Shown here one piece after another: positions 25,185-32,713 of a DNA stretch of 64,000 bases. How positions within the stretch are numbered: position 1 is the stretch's first letter; every line of letters starts with the position of its first letter. The notes under the pieces are model-generated. The model saw nothing but the letters and a program-made list of their open reading frames with translations. It was not told the DNA's origin and made no database searches. Location of the stretch: positions 1 through 64,000 of the forward strand of contig NZ_JYMT01000002.1 of NCBI RefSeq assembly GCF_000938305.1, written 5' to 3'. The translations under genes were made by a program, and so were the position numbers. This DNA is from Bradyrhizobium sp. LTSP885. Lineage in GTDB: Bacteria; Pseudomonadota; Alphaproteobacteria; Rhizobiales; Xanthobacteraceae.

Positions 25185-25709
25185 TTACTTCTTGTCCTTC
25201 TTGTCCTTGTGACGGTGCTTCTTCTTTTTCTTGTGATCGTCGTCCTCGCCTGAATCATCCTCGCCGAAGTCGCCGGTATCGACGTCGTCATAGGCGATCG
25301 CTTCCGCCGCCGCGCGCTCAGCGGCCTCGTGCTCGGCCTGCTCGATCGCTTCGCGCTCTTTGGTGCGCTTGTAGTCTTCGTAAGCGTCGAAGATCATGTG
25401 CAGCCACGGCATCACCTGGTCGAGCGACGGCAGTTGGCCGGCCGGTCCGGCTTCACCGCGCGGGCCTGCCGGTCCCGGGGCGCCTCGCGGACCAGCCTCA
25501 CCGCGCGCGCCTTGCGGGCCTGCCTTGCCCTGTGCGCCAGGCTTGCCCTGCGGGCCGGCCTTGCCGATCGGGCCGGCCTTGCCGACCGGACCCGGCTTGC
25601 CGCGCACGCCTTCCGCCCCCGGCCGTCCTGGATGTCCCTGCGGACCCGGTCGGCCCGGCTCGCCCTGGCGGCCCTGTGGCCCCCGGCGGGAAGTTGTGTC
25701 GTCAGCCAC
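25185..25709 (-). CDS. Collagen-like protein
   Basis: In this 174-aa protein residues 9 to about 90 are about 27 consecutive Gly-X-Y triplets rich in Pro, Gln, Lys and Arg ([26 protein letters not shown]). A helical segment ([44 protein letters not shown]) follows and may drive trimerisation. The tail is acidic (EDDSGEDDD) and then Lys/His-rich ([16 protein letters not shown]). No signal peptide or sorting motif is visible, so it may be cytoplasmic or non-classically placed. The triplet repeat is real coding, not a shadow. Confidence 0.85.
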   Translation of the reverse strand: MADDTTSRRGPQGRQGEPGRPGPQGHPGRPGAEGVRGKPGPVGKAGPIGKAGPQGKPGAQGKAGPQGARGEAGPRGAPGPAGPRGEAGPAGQLPSLDQVMPWLHMIFDAYEDYKRTKEREAIEQAEHEAAERAAAEAIAYDDVDTGDFGEDDSGEDDDHKKKKKHRHKDKKDKK

Positions 25710-25845
25710 TGCGATGCTCCGTCGAGATGTGGAGCCGTTTGTAACAGAGGTTGGACGACGGCTTCAATTCCGCCGGCCGGCGCCGACGCAAGGATCAACA
25801 GTCATAATTCGATGCGTCTTGCGATCGATCCGCCGATCTGAACGG

Positions 25846-26109
25846 CTACGCCGCCGCGCGTTCGCTGTGCGGCGGCACCTCGACGCCGTCGGCGGAGTAT
25901 TCGCGGATCTTGTTGCGCAGGGTGCGGACCGACAGTCCGAGCACGCGCGCGGCGCGGGTGCGGTTGCCGTCGCAGCGCGCCAAGGTCTGCAGCACGAGCT
26001 CGCGCTCGACCTCGCCGACGGTGGCGCCAATGAGCAATGGCACGACTTCATTTGGGGCCAGCGACGGCAGCAAAGCTTCCGGCGACGGCAGGGTGGACGC
26101 GTAAGACAT
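25846..26109 (-). CDS. Fis-type helix-turn-helix protein
   Basis: In this 87-aa protein residues about 33-75 form a Fis/NtrC C-terminal DNA-binding domain: GEVERELVLQTLARCDGNRTRAARVLGLSVRTLRNKIREY. There is no sigma-54 activator (AAA+) domain, so it works alone or as a nucleoid-type regulator. Similar stand-alone proteins occur in bradyrhizobia and are related to the DNA-binding end of FlbD. No target can be named. Confidence 0.85.
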   Translation of the reverse strand: MSYASTLPSPEALLPSLAPNEVVPLLIGATVGEVERELVLQTLARCDGNRTRAARVLGLSVRTLRNKIREYSADGVEVPPHSERAAA

Positions 26110-26283
26110 GACACCTCCCGATCAACGCTCGCCTCAGCGATGAAGCGGAAACATCGAGAATGAACTACCCCTAGTCCGTAATTTCACGGTGAGCCGGTTT
26201 GGTTAACAACGTCTTAACGCACCCCTAACCATCTGCGTTGTAAGGAAAATACCCCGAAATCGCCACGATTGCGGTTCCATCGG

Positions 26284-27051
26284 TCACAGTGTCCGATAGC
26301 CGCCATCGACCATCAGGATCGTGCCGGACACATAGGCCGCGAGATCAGATGCGAGGAAGATCGCGGGACCCACGATGTCCTCCGGCTTGCCGGCGCGGCC
26401 GAGCGGGGTGTGGTCCATGAACACCTTCACCAGATCAGGATTGGTGGCGCGCACCTTCTCGTTCAGCGGCGTCTCGATGAAGCCGGGGCCGATCGCATTG
26501 ACCCGTACGCCGTCCTTGCCGAGCTCGGCGGCGAGCGCCTTGGTGAAGCCGAGCACGCCATGCTTGGAGGCGGTATAGGCCGGCGAGCTCGGCGTGCGCA
26601 GGTGCACAAAGGACTGGATCGAGCCGATATTGACGATGCGTCCCTTGGTCTTGCGCAAGGGTGCGAGGAACGCATGCGTCACGTTGAAGACGCCGGTCAG
26701 ATTGATCGCGATGATGTCTTCCCAGTCCTTGATCACGGCCTCGTCCGCGCCGAGCATGCCGTTGCGGCGGGCAATGCCGGCATTGTTGACCAGGATCGAA
26801 ACCGCTCCGACCTTGTCGGCGACAAGTTTCGCCATCGCGGTACAGGCGTCGCGATTGGTGACGTCGAGTTTGAAACTTTCCGCCTTGCCGCCGGCATCGC
26901 GGATGTCCTTTGCCGCCTCGGCAGCCGCCTCGCCGTTCATGTCGAGCAGCACGATGCGCGCACCCTCCCGCCCATAGCCCAAAGCGATCGCGCGCCCGAT
27001 GCCGGAGCCTGCACCGGTGATGACGGCGATGTGATTGTCGAGAAGGGGCAT
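26284..27051 (-). CDS. Short-chain dehydrogenase/reductase
   Basis: This 255-aa classical SDR oxidises or reduces a hydroxyl/keto group with NAD(P). Cofactor motif TGAGSGIG is at the N-terminus and VNNAGIARRNG in the middle. The catalytic Ser is in VNIGSIQSF, and the YTASKHG motif gives Tyr and Lys. The C-terminal VSGTILMVDGGY is the usual end. ATG at 27051 is chosen because the frame beyond it reads through a poor leader. The substrate is not predictable. Confidence 0.93.
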   Translation of the reverse strand: MPLLDNHIAVITGAGSGIGRAIALGYGREGARIVLLDMNGEAAAEAAKDIRDAGGKAESFKLDVTNRDACTAMAKLVADKVGAVSILVNNAGIARRNGMLGADEAVIKDWEDIIAINLTGVFNVTHAFLAPLRKTKGRIVNIGSIQSFVHLRTPSSPAYTASKHGVLGFTKALAAELGKDGVRVNAIGPGFIETPLNEKVRATNPDLVKVFMDHTPLGRAGKPEDIVGPAIFLASDLAAYVSGTILMVDGGYRTL

Positions 27052-27163
27052 GGCGTTTCCTCGTCTATTTTTGGATGTTGTCGACAACACTATTCAAAAC
27101 TGCAGCAAGTGAAACGCCAAGCGGTGTTTGCGCGTTGCTGTTATCCGAATTCGGATGATGCCT

Positions 27164-27649
27164 ATGGACTCGAACATGCACCCGCAGATCAGGCAATGGA
27201 AACTCGCGATCGAGCGTTTTTACGCGACGCCCGATCCTGACTATCGCGAGATGGCCCGGATGGTCGCGGAGATCGCGGCGACCGATCTCGACGAGACGCT
27301 GCGGCAGGCGGCCGCACAGGTGCTGCCGATCCTGCGCCGGGCTGCGTTGACATCCGCCGACCGCCGCACCCGGGTGATGGCACTGCGCCGCCTCGGCATC
27401 ATCGGCGACGCGCTGCATATGCTCGCGATGCCGCTGTTCGGCCGGCGCGGCCTGGCGCCGAAGGCGCCGACGCAGGAGGATCAGTATCGGCAATTGCTCG
27501 GCCTGCCGCTCGGCCGCCGCCTCGCCACGACCGAAATCCATCAGGCCTTCAAGCACGCTGCCAAAACGGCGCATCCTGACGGTGGCGGCAACGGGCCGGC
27601 GTTCCACGAACTCGCCGCCGCGCGCGACGCGCTGATCAGGCATCATTGA
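27164..27649 (+). CDS. Small protein with a C-terminal J domain
   Basis: This is a 161-aa protein. The last 60 residues form a DnaJ-like domain (LLGLPLGRRLATTEIHQAFKHAAKTAHPDGGGNG) with the HPD tripeptide needed to stimulate DnaK. The N-terminal 90 residues are helical and charged, without glycine/phenylalanine or zinc-finger regions, so it is a specialised J protein rather than DnaJ. The start is uncertain among ATGs at 27155, 27158, 27164 and 27176. It is divergent from the SDR. Confidence 0.75.
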   Translation: MDSNMHPQIRQWKLAIERFYATPDPDYREMARMVAEIAATDLDETLRQAAAQVLPILRRAALTSADRRTRVMALRRLGIIGDALHMLAMPLFGRRGLAPKAPTQEDQYRQLLGLPLGRRLATTEIHQAFKHAAKTAHPDGGGNGPAFHELAAARDALIRHH

Positions 27650-27732
27650 AGTGACGCAGTGATTCCAGACAGCGCAAGCGCGGGCTCCGCGGCGTAACCG
27701 CGTGCCCGCCCGGTGCATTCGATCAGAGACGC

Positions 27733-27999
27733 TCAGAACGAGCAGGTGCCGTTGCTCAAGAGACCGGTCTTGTAGGCAAAAGCGGCCTCGAAGGTCGGCA
27801 GCTCCTCGCTGACGACGGCATAGTTCGACGGCCACGGCACGGTCGGGATGCTCTGGTCCCAGATCTGGCAGACGCCGGTGTCCTGCCAGCGGATCAGATG
27901 ATAGGGCGTGGCGCTCGCGGGGCCTGCTGCGGCAAGCGCAGAGATGGTGACGGCAAGGGCGGCACAGGCAATCGGCAGACGACGCAAGAAACGAGGCAT
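27733..27999 (-). CDS. Small secreted hypothetical protein
   Basis: This 88-aa protein has a signal peptide (LRRLPIACAALAVTISALAAAGPASA) and a short mature part (YHLIRWQDTGVCQIWDQSIPTVPWPSNYAVVSEELP to LLSNGTCSF) with two Cys that could pair. GGAGATTTCCC precedes the ATG at 27999. Function is unknown; similar exported proteins occur in bradyrhizobia. Confidence 0.8.
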   Translation of the reverse strand: MPRFLRRLPIACAALAVTISALAAAGPASATPYHLIRWQDTGVCQIWDQSIPTVPWPSNYAVVSEELPTFEAAFAYKTGLLSNGTCSF

Positions 28000-28258
28000 G
28001 GGAAATCTCCGGTTTGAAAAAGTCTTGCTCCGCAAAGGCAATTTGGGAGCTCTTTTGAGAGCGCTGGGGCGTGTCGCCCCGGACATGATTTGAGTGTTGG
28101 AACCCGGCGGTCAGGTTCAATGCTGACCGCGCGGAAAAGCTCGCGATGAGCGGGCCGCCGCTGTCCCAAATTGCGCCGCCTTGTTTGCTTGCTACAGTTC
28201 GCCAGGCGCGATTCGCTTGATGTCGCGATGTGACAAACATTTTGGGGAGACCGCACCA

Positions 28259-28696
28259 ATGAGAGCATCCGTCCTTCGTGCCGCGCTGGCAGCACTCATG
28301 GCCTTCGCGGGCCTCGCCGTCTCGTCCGCCGTCCGCGCTGACAGTGGCTTCGTGACGCTCGTGATCTACAAGGCGGGATGGATCATCGGCGGCTCCGGCG
28401 GCAGCGGCACGCTCACGTTCCGCGGCCGCTCCTATTCGCTCTCCACCGGCGGCCTCGACTACGGCCTGGTGTTCGGCGGCTCGAAGACCGTGCTGCGCGG
28501 CCGCGTCAGCAACATCAACCGCGCCAGCGACATTGCCGGCGTCTACGGCGCCGCCGGTGCCGGCCTCGCGCTCGGCCGCGGCGCCCGCGCGATCGTGCTC
28601 ACCAACCAGAAGGGCGCGGTGCTCGAGTTGACCGGGCATCAGGTCGGGCTGATGGCGAACGCGGATTTGAGCGGGCTGGCGATCACGATGCGGTAG
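28259..28696 (+). CDS. Secreted glycine-rich protein, first of a tandem paralogue pair
   Basis: This 145-aa protein has a signal peptide (RAALAALMAFAGLAVSSAVRA). The mature part is beta-rich, with the motifs VTLVIYKAGWIIGGS, GLDYGLVFGGSKT, ASDIAGVYGAAGAGLALG and LELTGHQVGLMANADLSGLAI. No family name is recognised. Nearly every motif is repeated in the gene at 29084-29518, about 390 bp downstream, so these are duplicates. The mature layout resembles EipA-type envelope proteins in general terms only. Confidence 0.85.
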   Translation: MRASVLRAALAALMAFAGLAVSSAVRADSGFVTLVIYKAGWIIGGSGGSGTLTFRGRSYSLSTGGLDYGLVFGGSKTVLRGRVSNINRASDIAGVYGAAGAGLALGRGARAIVLTNQKGAVLELTGHQVGLMANADLSGLAITMR

Positions 28697-28738
28697 GGAT
28701 GCGTAGGGTGGTCTCCGCTCCTCGCGGCAACCTCTCCC

Positions 28739-28858
28739 GTCGTCCCTGCGAAAGCAGGGACCCATAACCACCGAATTACGTAAGCGAGCGAAGTCGACTC
28801 CGCTTGTGCCCTTTCCGCGGGCCGCGGCGTATGGGTCCCGGGTCAAGCCCGGGACGAC
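28739..28858. repeat. Palindromic intergenic repeat, type CGTCCCTGCG
   Basis: Arms GTCGTCCCTGCGAAAGCAGG and CGGGTCAAGCCCGGGACGAC make an inverted pair, each with an inner hairpin. Related copies are at 36895-37017 and 38492-38609. It fills the space between the two tandem paralogues. Confidence 0.85.
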
Positions 28859-29083
28859 AGCGAGCATGTTGCGCCGCTTGCGAGTCATACATCCGCATTC
28901 TCGCGGCGCGATTTGCCCGAGTTTTGCGAGGGGGCTTGCGCCGTCGGGCAACTCAGTGATTGGGGTGCGGCAGCCCGATCGGCGCGCTGCCCCCGCATGT
29001 CCCGGCGGACATTTCAACGGCGTCGCGCATCGGCTAGATTGGCGCGAATCGATCCGCCTCTCACATCATCCGGAGTATCCCCC

Positions 29084-29518
29084 ATGAGATTGTCATCCGC
29101 CGCCCGCGCCGTGCTGCTCGCGCTGGGGCTGCTCGCCGGATCGTCCGCCGCCCTGGCCGACGAGGGCGCCGTGACACTCGTCATCTTCAAGGCGGGCTGG
29201 GTCTTCGGCGGCTCGATCGGCAAAGGCGTCATGACCTTCCACGGCCAGACCTACGGGCTCACCGCCGGCGGGCTGGACTATGGTCTCGTCTTCGGCGGTT
29301 CCCAGACCACGTTGCAGGGCAAGGTCCGGAACATCCGCCGGGCCCAGGACATCGCCGGCGTCTATGGCGCGGCGGGCGTCGGCGTTGCATTCGGCGCCGG
29401 CGTGCGCGGCATCGTGCTGACCAACCAGAACGGCGCGATCCTGGAATTGGCCGGCAAGCAGCTCGGCCTGATGGCCAATGTCGACCTCTCAGGGCTCGCG
29501 ATCACGTTGAAGGAATAA
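29084..29518 (+). CDS. Secreted glycine-rich protein, second of the tandem pair
   Basis: This 144-aa protein has a signal peptide (ARAVLLALGLLAGSSAALA). The mature part matches the neighbour motif for motif: VTLVIFKAGWVFGGS, GLDYGLVFGGSQT, AQDIAGVYGAAGVGVAFGAG, LELAGKQLGLMANVDLSGLAI. GGAG lies ahead of the ATG at 29084. The N-terminal signal peptides differ more than the mature parts, as expected for old duplicates kept for function. The role is unknown. Confidence 0.87.
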   Translation: MRLSSAARAVLLALGLLAGSSAALADEGAVTLVIFKAGWVFGGSIGKGVMTFHGQTYGLTAGGLDYGLVFGGSQTTLQGKVRNIRRAQDIAGVYGAAGVGVAFGAGVRGIVLTNQNGAILELAGKQLGLMANVDLSGLAITLKE

Positions 29519-29540
29519 TGCGCTCCGCGATCTTTCCGCT

Positions 29541-29583
29541 CGTCATTCCGGGCTCGCGCCAAGAGGCGCGCCCCGGAATGACG
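29541..29583. repeat. Short palindromic repeat, type CGTCATTCCGG
   Basis: CGTCATTCCGGG and CCCGGAATGACG are perfect inverted outer arms, with CTCGCGCC/GGCGCG inner pairing. It is the short form of the 7432 and 7991 repeats. It sits between convergent genes and could act as a terminator. Confidence 0.85.
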
Positions 29584-29590
29584 GGGGGAG

Positions 29591-29977
29591 TTATTGTCCC
29601 TTCACCGCAGCCACGCCCTCGATCTCGATCAGCATCTGCGGGTTCGGCAGCGCCAGCACCACGCAGGTGGTGCGCGCCGGATAGGGCGCCGGCCCAAACG
29701 CCCCGGCATAGAGCGCGTTCATCGTGGCGACGTCGGCGGCGCGGGTCAGCAGCACGTTGACCTTGACGAGGTCGCGCATCGTGGCGCCGGCTTCATCCAG
29801 CACGCGCTTGAAATTGGTCACGACATTGGCGAACTGCGCCTCGAACGTGTCAGGCAGCGCGCCATTCGCATCGAACCCGGGAATGCCGGAGATAAACAGC
29901 AGGTCGCCGACGCGGGCGCCGAACGAGAGCGGCGGGGACTTGATGCCTGGCGGGGGAGGGAAGTGTTTTATCGACAT
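29591..29977 (-). CDS. RidA (YjgF/YER057c/UK114) family protein
   Basis: This 128-aa protein is of the family that hydrolyses reactive enamine/imine intermediates. It shows the family pattern: GDLLFISGIPG, FEAQFANVVTNFKRVLDEAGATMRDLVKVNVLLT, and PYPARTTCVVLALPNPQMLIEIEGVA with the key Arg. ATG at 29977 is used. No pathway partner is adjacent. Confidence 0.93.
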   Translation of the reverse strand: MSIKHFPPPPGIKSPPLSFGARVGDLLFISGIPGFDANGALPDTFEAQFANVVTNFKRVLDEAGATMRDLVKVNVLLTRAADVATMNALYAGAFGPAPYPARTTCVVLALPNPQMLIEIEGVAAVKGQ

Positions 29978-30017
29978 GGGCATCCTCGCTTGGTCACTGA
30001 AAGATGAGAATAGCTGC

Positions 30018-30086
30018 GTAGCCCGCATGAGCGAAGCGATAAGCGGCGGGCGTTGCCCCGGACATCGCTCCGTTCATTCGAGCTAC
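30018..30086. repeat. Degenerate repeat, type GTAGCCCGG
   Basis: This stretch resembles the 30612 and 49114 repeats (GTAGCCCGCATGAGCGAAGCGA) but has lost most of its inverted arm (TTCGAGCTAC at the end). It fills the gap between RidA and the glycosylase gene. Confidence 0.55.
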
Positions 30087-30607
30087 TGACGCCCGATCCA
30101 CTCAGCCAGATCGCGCCACGGCTGCAACGTCCAGGTCCCGGACGCTGCGCCCGAGGGTGACGATAGCACGAACACGTCGGGAAAGTCGCTCACCGACGGC
30201 TGCTGGCCGAGCGCGATCGCACTGGTCGATCTGTTGTAGAACAGGCTCGCCGCCTTCTTGCTGGTGAAGGCGATGGTCTTCGGTCGATATTTCTCGATCT
30301 TCGCGCGGAAGCCCGCGACGTCGAACGATTGCCTTGCGATCTCGTGATCCATCCCTGCGCCGGACTTGGAGAGATCGGTGAAGCCGATGCCGAGCGCGAG
30401 CAGCGCGGCGAACTCATCCGGCTGATAGCGCCGCGGCGTGATGGCGGCCTCATGCAGCGCGCGCCAGAACCGATTGCCGGGATGGGCGTAATAGTGCCCG
30501 ACCGCGGCCGAGCGCGTGCTGGCCGCGGTGCCGACGAAGACAAGGCGCAGGTTGGCGCGGAGCTGGTCGGGGAGGCGGTGAGTGATGGCGTCAGGTGATG
30601 ACATCAT
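30083..30607 (-). CDS. mug: Mismatch-specific uracil/thymine DNA glycosylase (Mug/TDG-like)
   Basis: This 174-aa enzyme removes uracil or thymine opposite guanine. The uracil-DNA-glycosylase fold motifs are present: GTAASTRSAAVGHYYAHPGNRFWRALHEA, with the substrate-binding NRFW, and LGIGFTDLSKSGAGMD. The late loop SSPSGAASG holds the DNA-intercalating residues. ATG at 30607 or 30604 starts the protein; upstream in-frame sequence is a palindromic repeat, not coding. Confidence 0.88.
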   Translation of the reverse strand: MMSSPDAITHRLPDQLRANLRLVFVGTAASTRSAAVGHYYAHPGNRFWRALHEAAITPRRYQPDEFAALLALGIGFTDLSKSGAGMDHEIARQSFDVAGFRAKIEKYRPKTIAFTSKKAASLFYNRSTSAIALGQQPSVSDFPDVFVLSSPSGAASGTWTLQPWRDLAEWIGRQ

Positions 30608-30611
30608 GCGT

Positions 30612-30700
30612 GTAGCCCGGATGTAGCGCAGCGAAATCCGGGAGCGGTGTACCCGCGGATGGACTTCTCCCGGATTGCGCTCCGCTCCATCCGGGCTACG
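30612..30700. repeat. Palindromic intergenic repeat, type GTAGCCCGGAT
   Basis: Outer arms GTAGCCCGGATGTAGCGCAG and GCTCCATCCGGGCTAC are inverted. The copy at 49114-49196 is closely similar. It starts 5 bp before the glycosylase start codon, so that gene's promoter must be inside or beyond it. Confidence 0.85.
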
Positions 30701-30774
30701 CCAGCCGGCTGCCAAAACATCGAAAACAACCCCATGCAAAGTAGCCGGCGGTTGCCCGCGTTCGACATGACGAC

Positions 30775-30804
30775 TTGACACGTCGGGCAACTCAGCGGTA
30801 TTAT
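30775..30804 (+). promoter_or_regulatory. Candidate sigma-70 promoter for the monooxygenase
   Basis: TTGACA at 30775 and TATTAT at 30799 are spaced by 18 bp, about 155 bp before the monooxygenase start. The stretch CGTCGGGCAACTCAG inside also occurs near 28947, so part of it may be repeat sequence and the promoter match fortuitous. Confidence 0.35.
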
Positions 30805-30958
30805 TCCATTATTCCGAAATAGTGCATGCGTCCCTCGCCCCGCACTATCGCACCCCAGCGCCTCAACGCAAGTTGCATGGCCGATCCTGCGGTTGCCTGC
30901 TCCGGCAAAACGGTCTGTAATCCAGCCAACAGAGCCAAGAAGAATTCCGGAGCGGGAA

Positions 30959-32629
30959 ATGACCGAAGCGGCCAAAACCCATTACGAGGTGATCGTCGTC
31001 GGCGCCGGCGTGGCGGGCATTTATCAGATCAAGCGGCTGGCCGATCTCGGCATCGACGCCACCGTGCTCGAAGGCGCGCCCGATCTCGGCGGCACCTGGT
31101 ACTGGAACCGCTATCCCGGCTGCCGCTTCGATTCCGAGAGCTACACGTACGGCTTCTCGTTCTCACGCGAACTGCTCGACGAGTGGCACTGGAAGGAGCG
31201 CTTTTCCGGCCAGCCGGAGAATTTGCGCTACCTCAATTACGTCGCCGACAAGTTCGATCTGCGCAAGCATATGCAGTTCAACTGCAAGGTCGAGGCGATG
31301 CGCTTCGACGAGGCGCGCGATCTCTGGCATCTCACGACCAGCGACGGCCGCACGCTGACCTGCCGCTTCGTGGTGCTCGCAATCGGACTACTCTCGGCGC
31401 CGACGATGCCGCGCGTGGACGGCGTTGACGACTTCAAGGGCCGCTCGTTCCATACCTATTACTGGCCGCAGCAACCGGTCGATCTCGCCGGCAAGAAGGT
31501 CGCCGTGATCGGCACCGGCGCCACCGGCATCCAGGTGATCGGCGAGATCGCCGACAAGGTCGGCGAGCTCACCGTGTTCCAGCGCCGGCCCAACTGGAGC
31601 GCGCCGCTCAACAACAGCGCGATTTCCGAAGCCGAAATGGCCGACATCCGCGCGCGCTATGACGAGATCTTTGCGGCCTGCGCGCTGACGCCGGGCAGCT
31701 TTGTGCACGGGCCCGACAAGCGCGGCTTCTACGAGGTGACGCGGGAGGAACGGCTGGCGCTGTGGGACAGACTCTACGACGAGCCCGGCTTCGGCATCTG
31801 GCTGGCGAATTTCCGCGAGATTTTCATGGATGAAGCCGCCAATGCGGAGTTGTCCGAATATATCGCCGGCCGCATCCGCCGCCGCGTGCACGATCCCAAG
31901 GTTGCCGAAAAGCTGATCCCGAGGGATCACGGCTTCGGCGTGCAGCGCCTGCCGCTGGAGACCAGATATTTCGAGGCCTATAACCGCGACAATGTGCACC
32001 TCGTCGATCTCAAGGAGACGCCGCTGGAGCGCATCACCGAGACAGGCCTGCGCACCACCGAGCGCGAATATGAGTTCGACATCATCGTCTACGCCACCGG
32101 CTTCGATGCCATCACCGGCGCCTATGATTTGATCGACATCAGCGGCATCGGTGGCGAGAAGCTCGCCGACAAATGGAAGCAGGCGCCGTCCACCTTCCTC
32201 GGCATGCTGGTCCACGGCTTTCCGAACCTGCTGATGCCGACCGGCCCGCAAAGCGCCTCCGCCTCGACGAACTTTCCACGCGGCATCGAGAACGGCGTCA
32301 ACTGGTGCACGAACCTGCTGCAATACATGTGGGACCGCGGCTCGACTCGCGCCGACGCCACGTTGGAGGCGCAACAGCGCTGGACCGCGCATGTCGCCAA
32401 AATGTACGAGATCATGCTGATGCGCAAAGCCAAGTCGTGGTTCACCGGCTACAACTCCAACGTGGCGGGGCACGAGGAGGGCACGGTGCGGTACTTCGTC
32501 TACAACGGCGGCACGCCGAAGTTTTTGGGGATCATCAACGAAGTGGCGGCGAGGGGGTATCAGGAGATTGCGCTTAGTGCGGGTTCAGGTACCAGTATAC
32601 GGGCGGCGGCCCCTCGCGCGTTAGCGTAG
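30959..32629 (+). CDS. Baeyer-Villiger monooxygenase (cyclohexanone monooxygenase-like)
   Basis: This 556-aa enzyme should turn a ketone into an ester or lactone using FAD, NADPH and oxygen. Motifs: FAD-binding GAGVAG at residues 15-20, fingerprint FKGRSFHTYYWP at 159-170 (FxGxxxHxxxWP), and NADPH-binding GTGATG at 185-190. The GGTWYWNRYPGCRFDSESYTYGF segment is typical of the cyclohexanone monooxygenase class. The last 18 residues (GSGTSIRAAAPRALA) look unlike a family end and lie next to the start of the atypical DNA, so the tail may have been changed by an insertion. The substrate is unknown. Confidence 0.93.
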   Translation: MTEAAKTHYEVIVVGAGVAGIYQIKRLADLGIDATVLEGAPDLGGTWYWNRYPGCRFDSESYTYGFSFSRELLDEWHWKERFSGQPENLRYLNYVADKFDLRKHMQFNCKVEAMRFDEARDLWHLTTSDGRTLTCRFVVLAIGLLSAPTMPRVDGVDDFKGRSFHTYYWPQQPVDLAGKKVAVIGTGATGIQVIGEIADKVGELTVFQRRPNWSAPLNNSAISEAEMADIRARYDEIFAACALTPGSFVHGPDKRGFYEVTREERLALWDRLYDEPGFGIWLANFREIFMDEAANAELSEYIAGRIRRRVHDPKVAEKLIPRDHGFGVQRLPLETRYFEAYNRDNVHLVDLKETPLERITETGLRTTEREYEFDIIVYATGFDAITGAYDLIDISGIGGEKLADKWKQAPSTFLGMLVHGFPNLLMPTGPQSASASTNFPRGIENGVNWCTNLLQYMWDRGSTRADATLEAQQRWTAHVAKMYEIMLMRKAKSWFTGYNSNVAGHEEGTVRYFVYNGGTPKFLGIINEVAARGYQEIALSAGSGTSIRAAAPRALA

Positions 32630-32685
32630 ACTTTTGCATCCAGCCTCATGCAGCAGCTTCTTGTGAAGCGGGCGTAAGGCCGTGG

Positions 32686-32694
32686 GTCATTTCG
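32686..32694. repeat. 9-bp direct repeat GTCATTTCG, left copy
   Basis: The same nine bases lie at 34714-34722. The two copies bracket the NACHT gene at a distance of 2028 bp. This could be a target duplication or chance. Confidence 0.4.
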
Positions 32695-32713
32695 ATCCTT
32701 TGCGTTGCATCCG

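Noticed and set aside
25430..25700. Simple tandem repeat as a non-coding microsatellite
   Set aside because: The period is explained by Gly-X-Y coding in a good frame with an ordered C-terminus.
27065..29017. A 650-codon minus-strand frame
   Set aside because: It runs across four real genes and a repeat; the content is a shadow.
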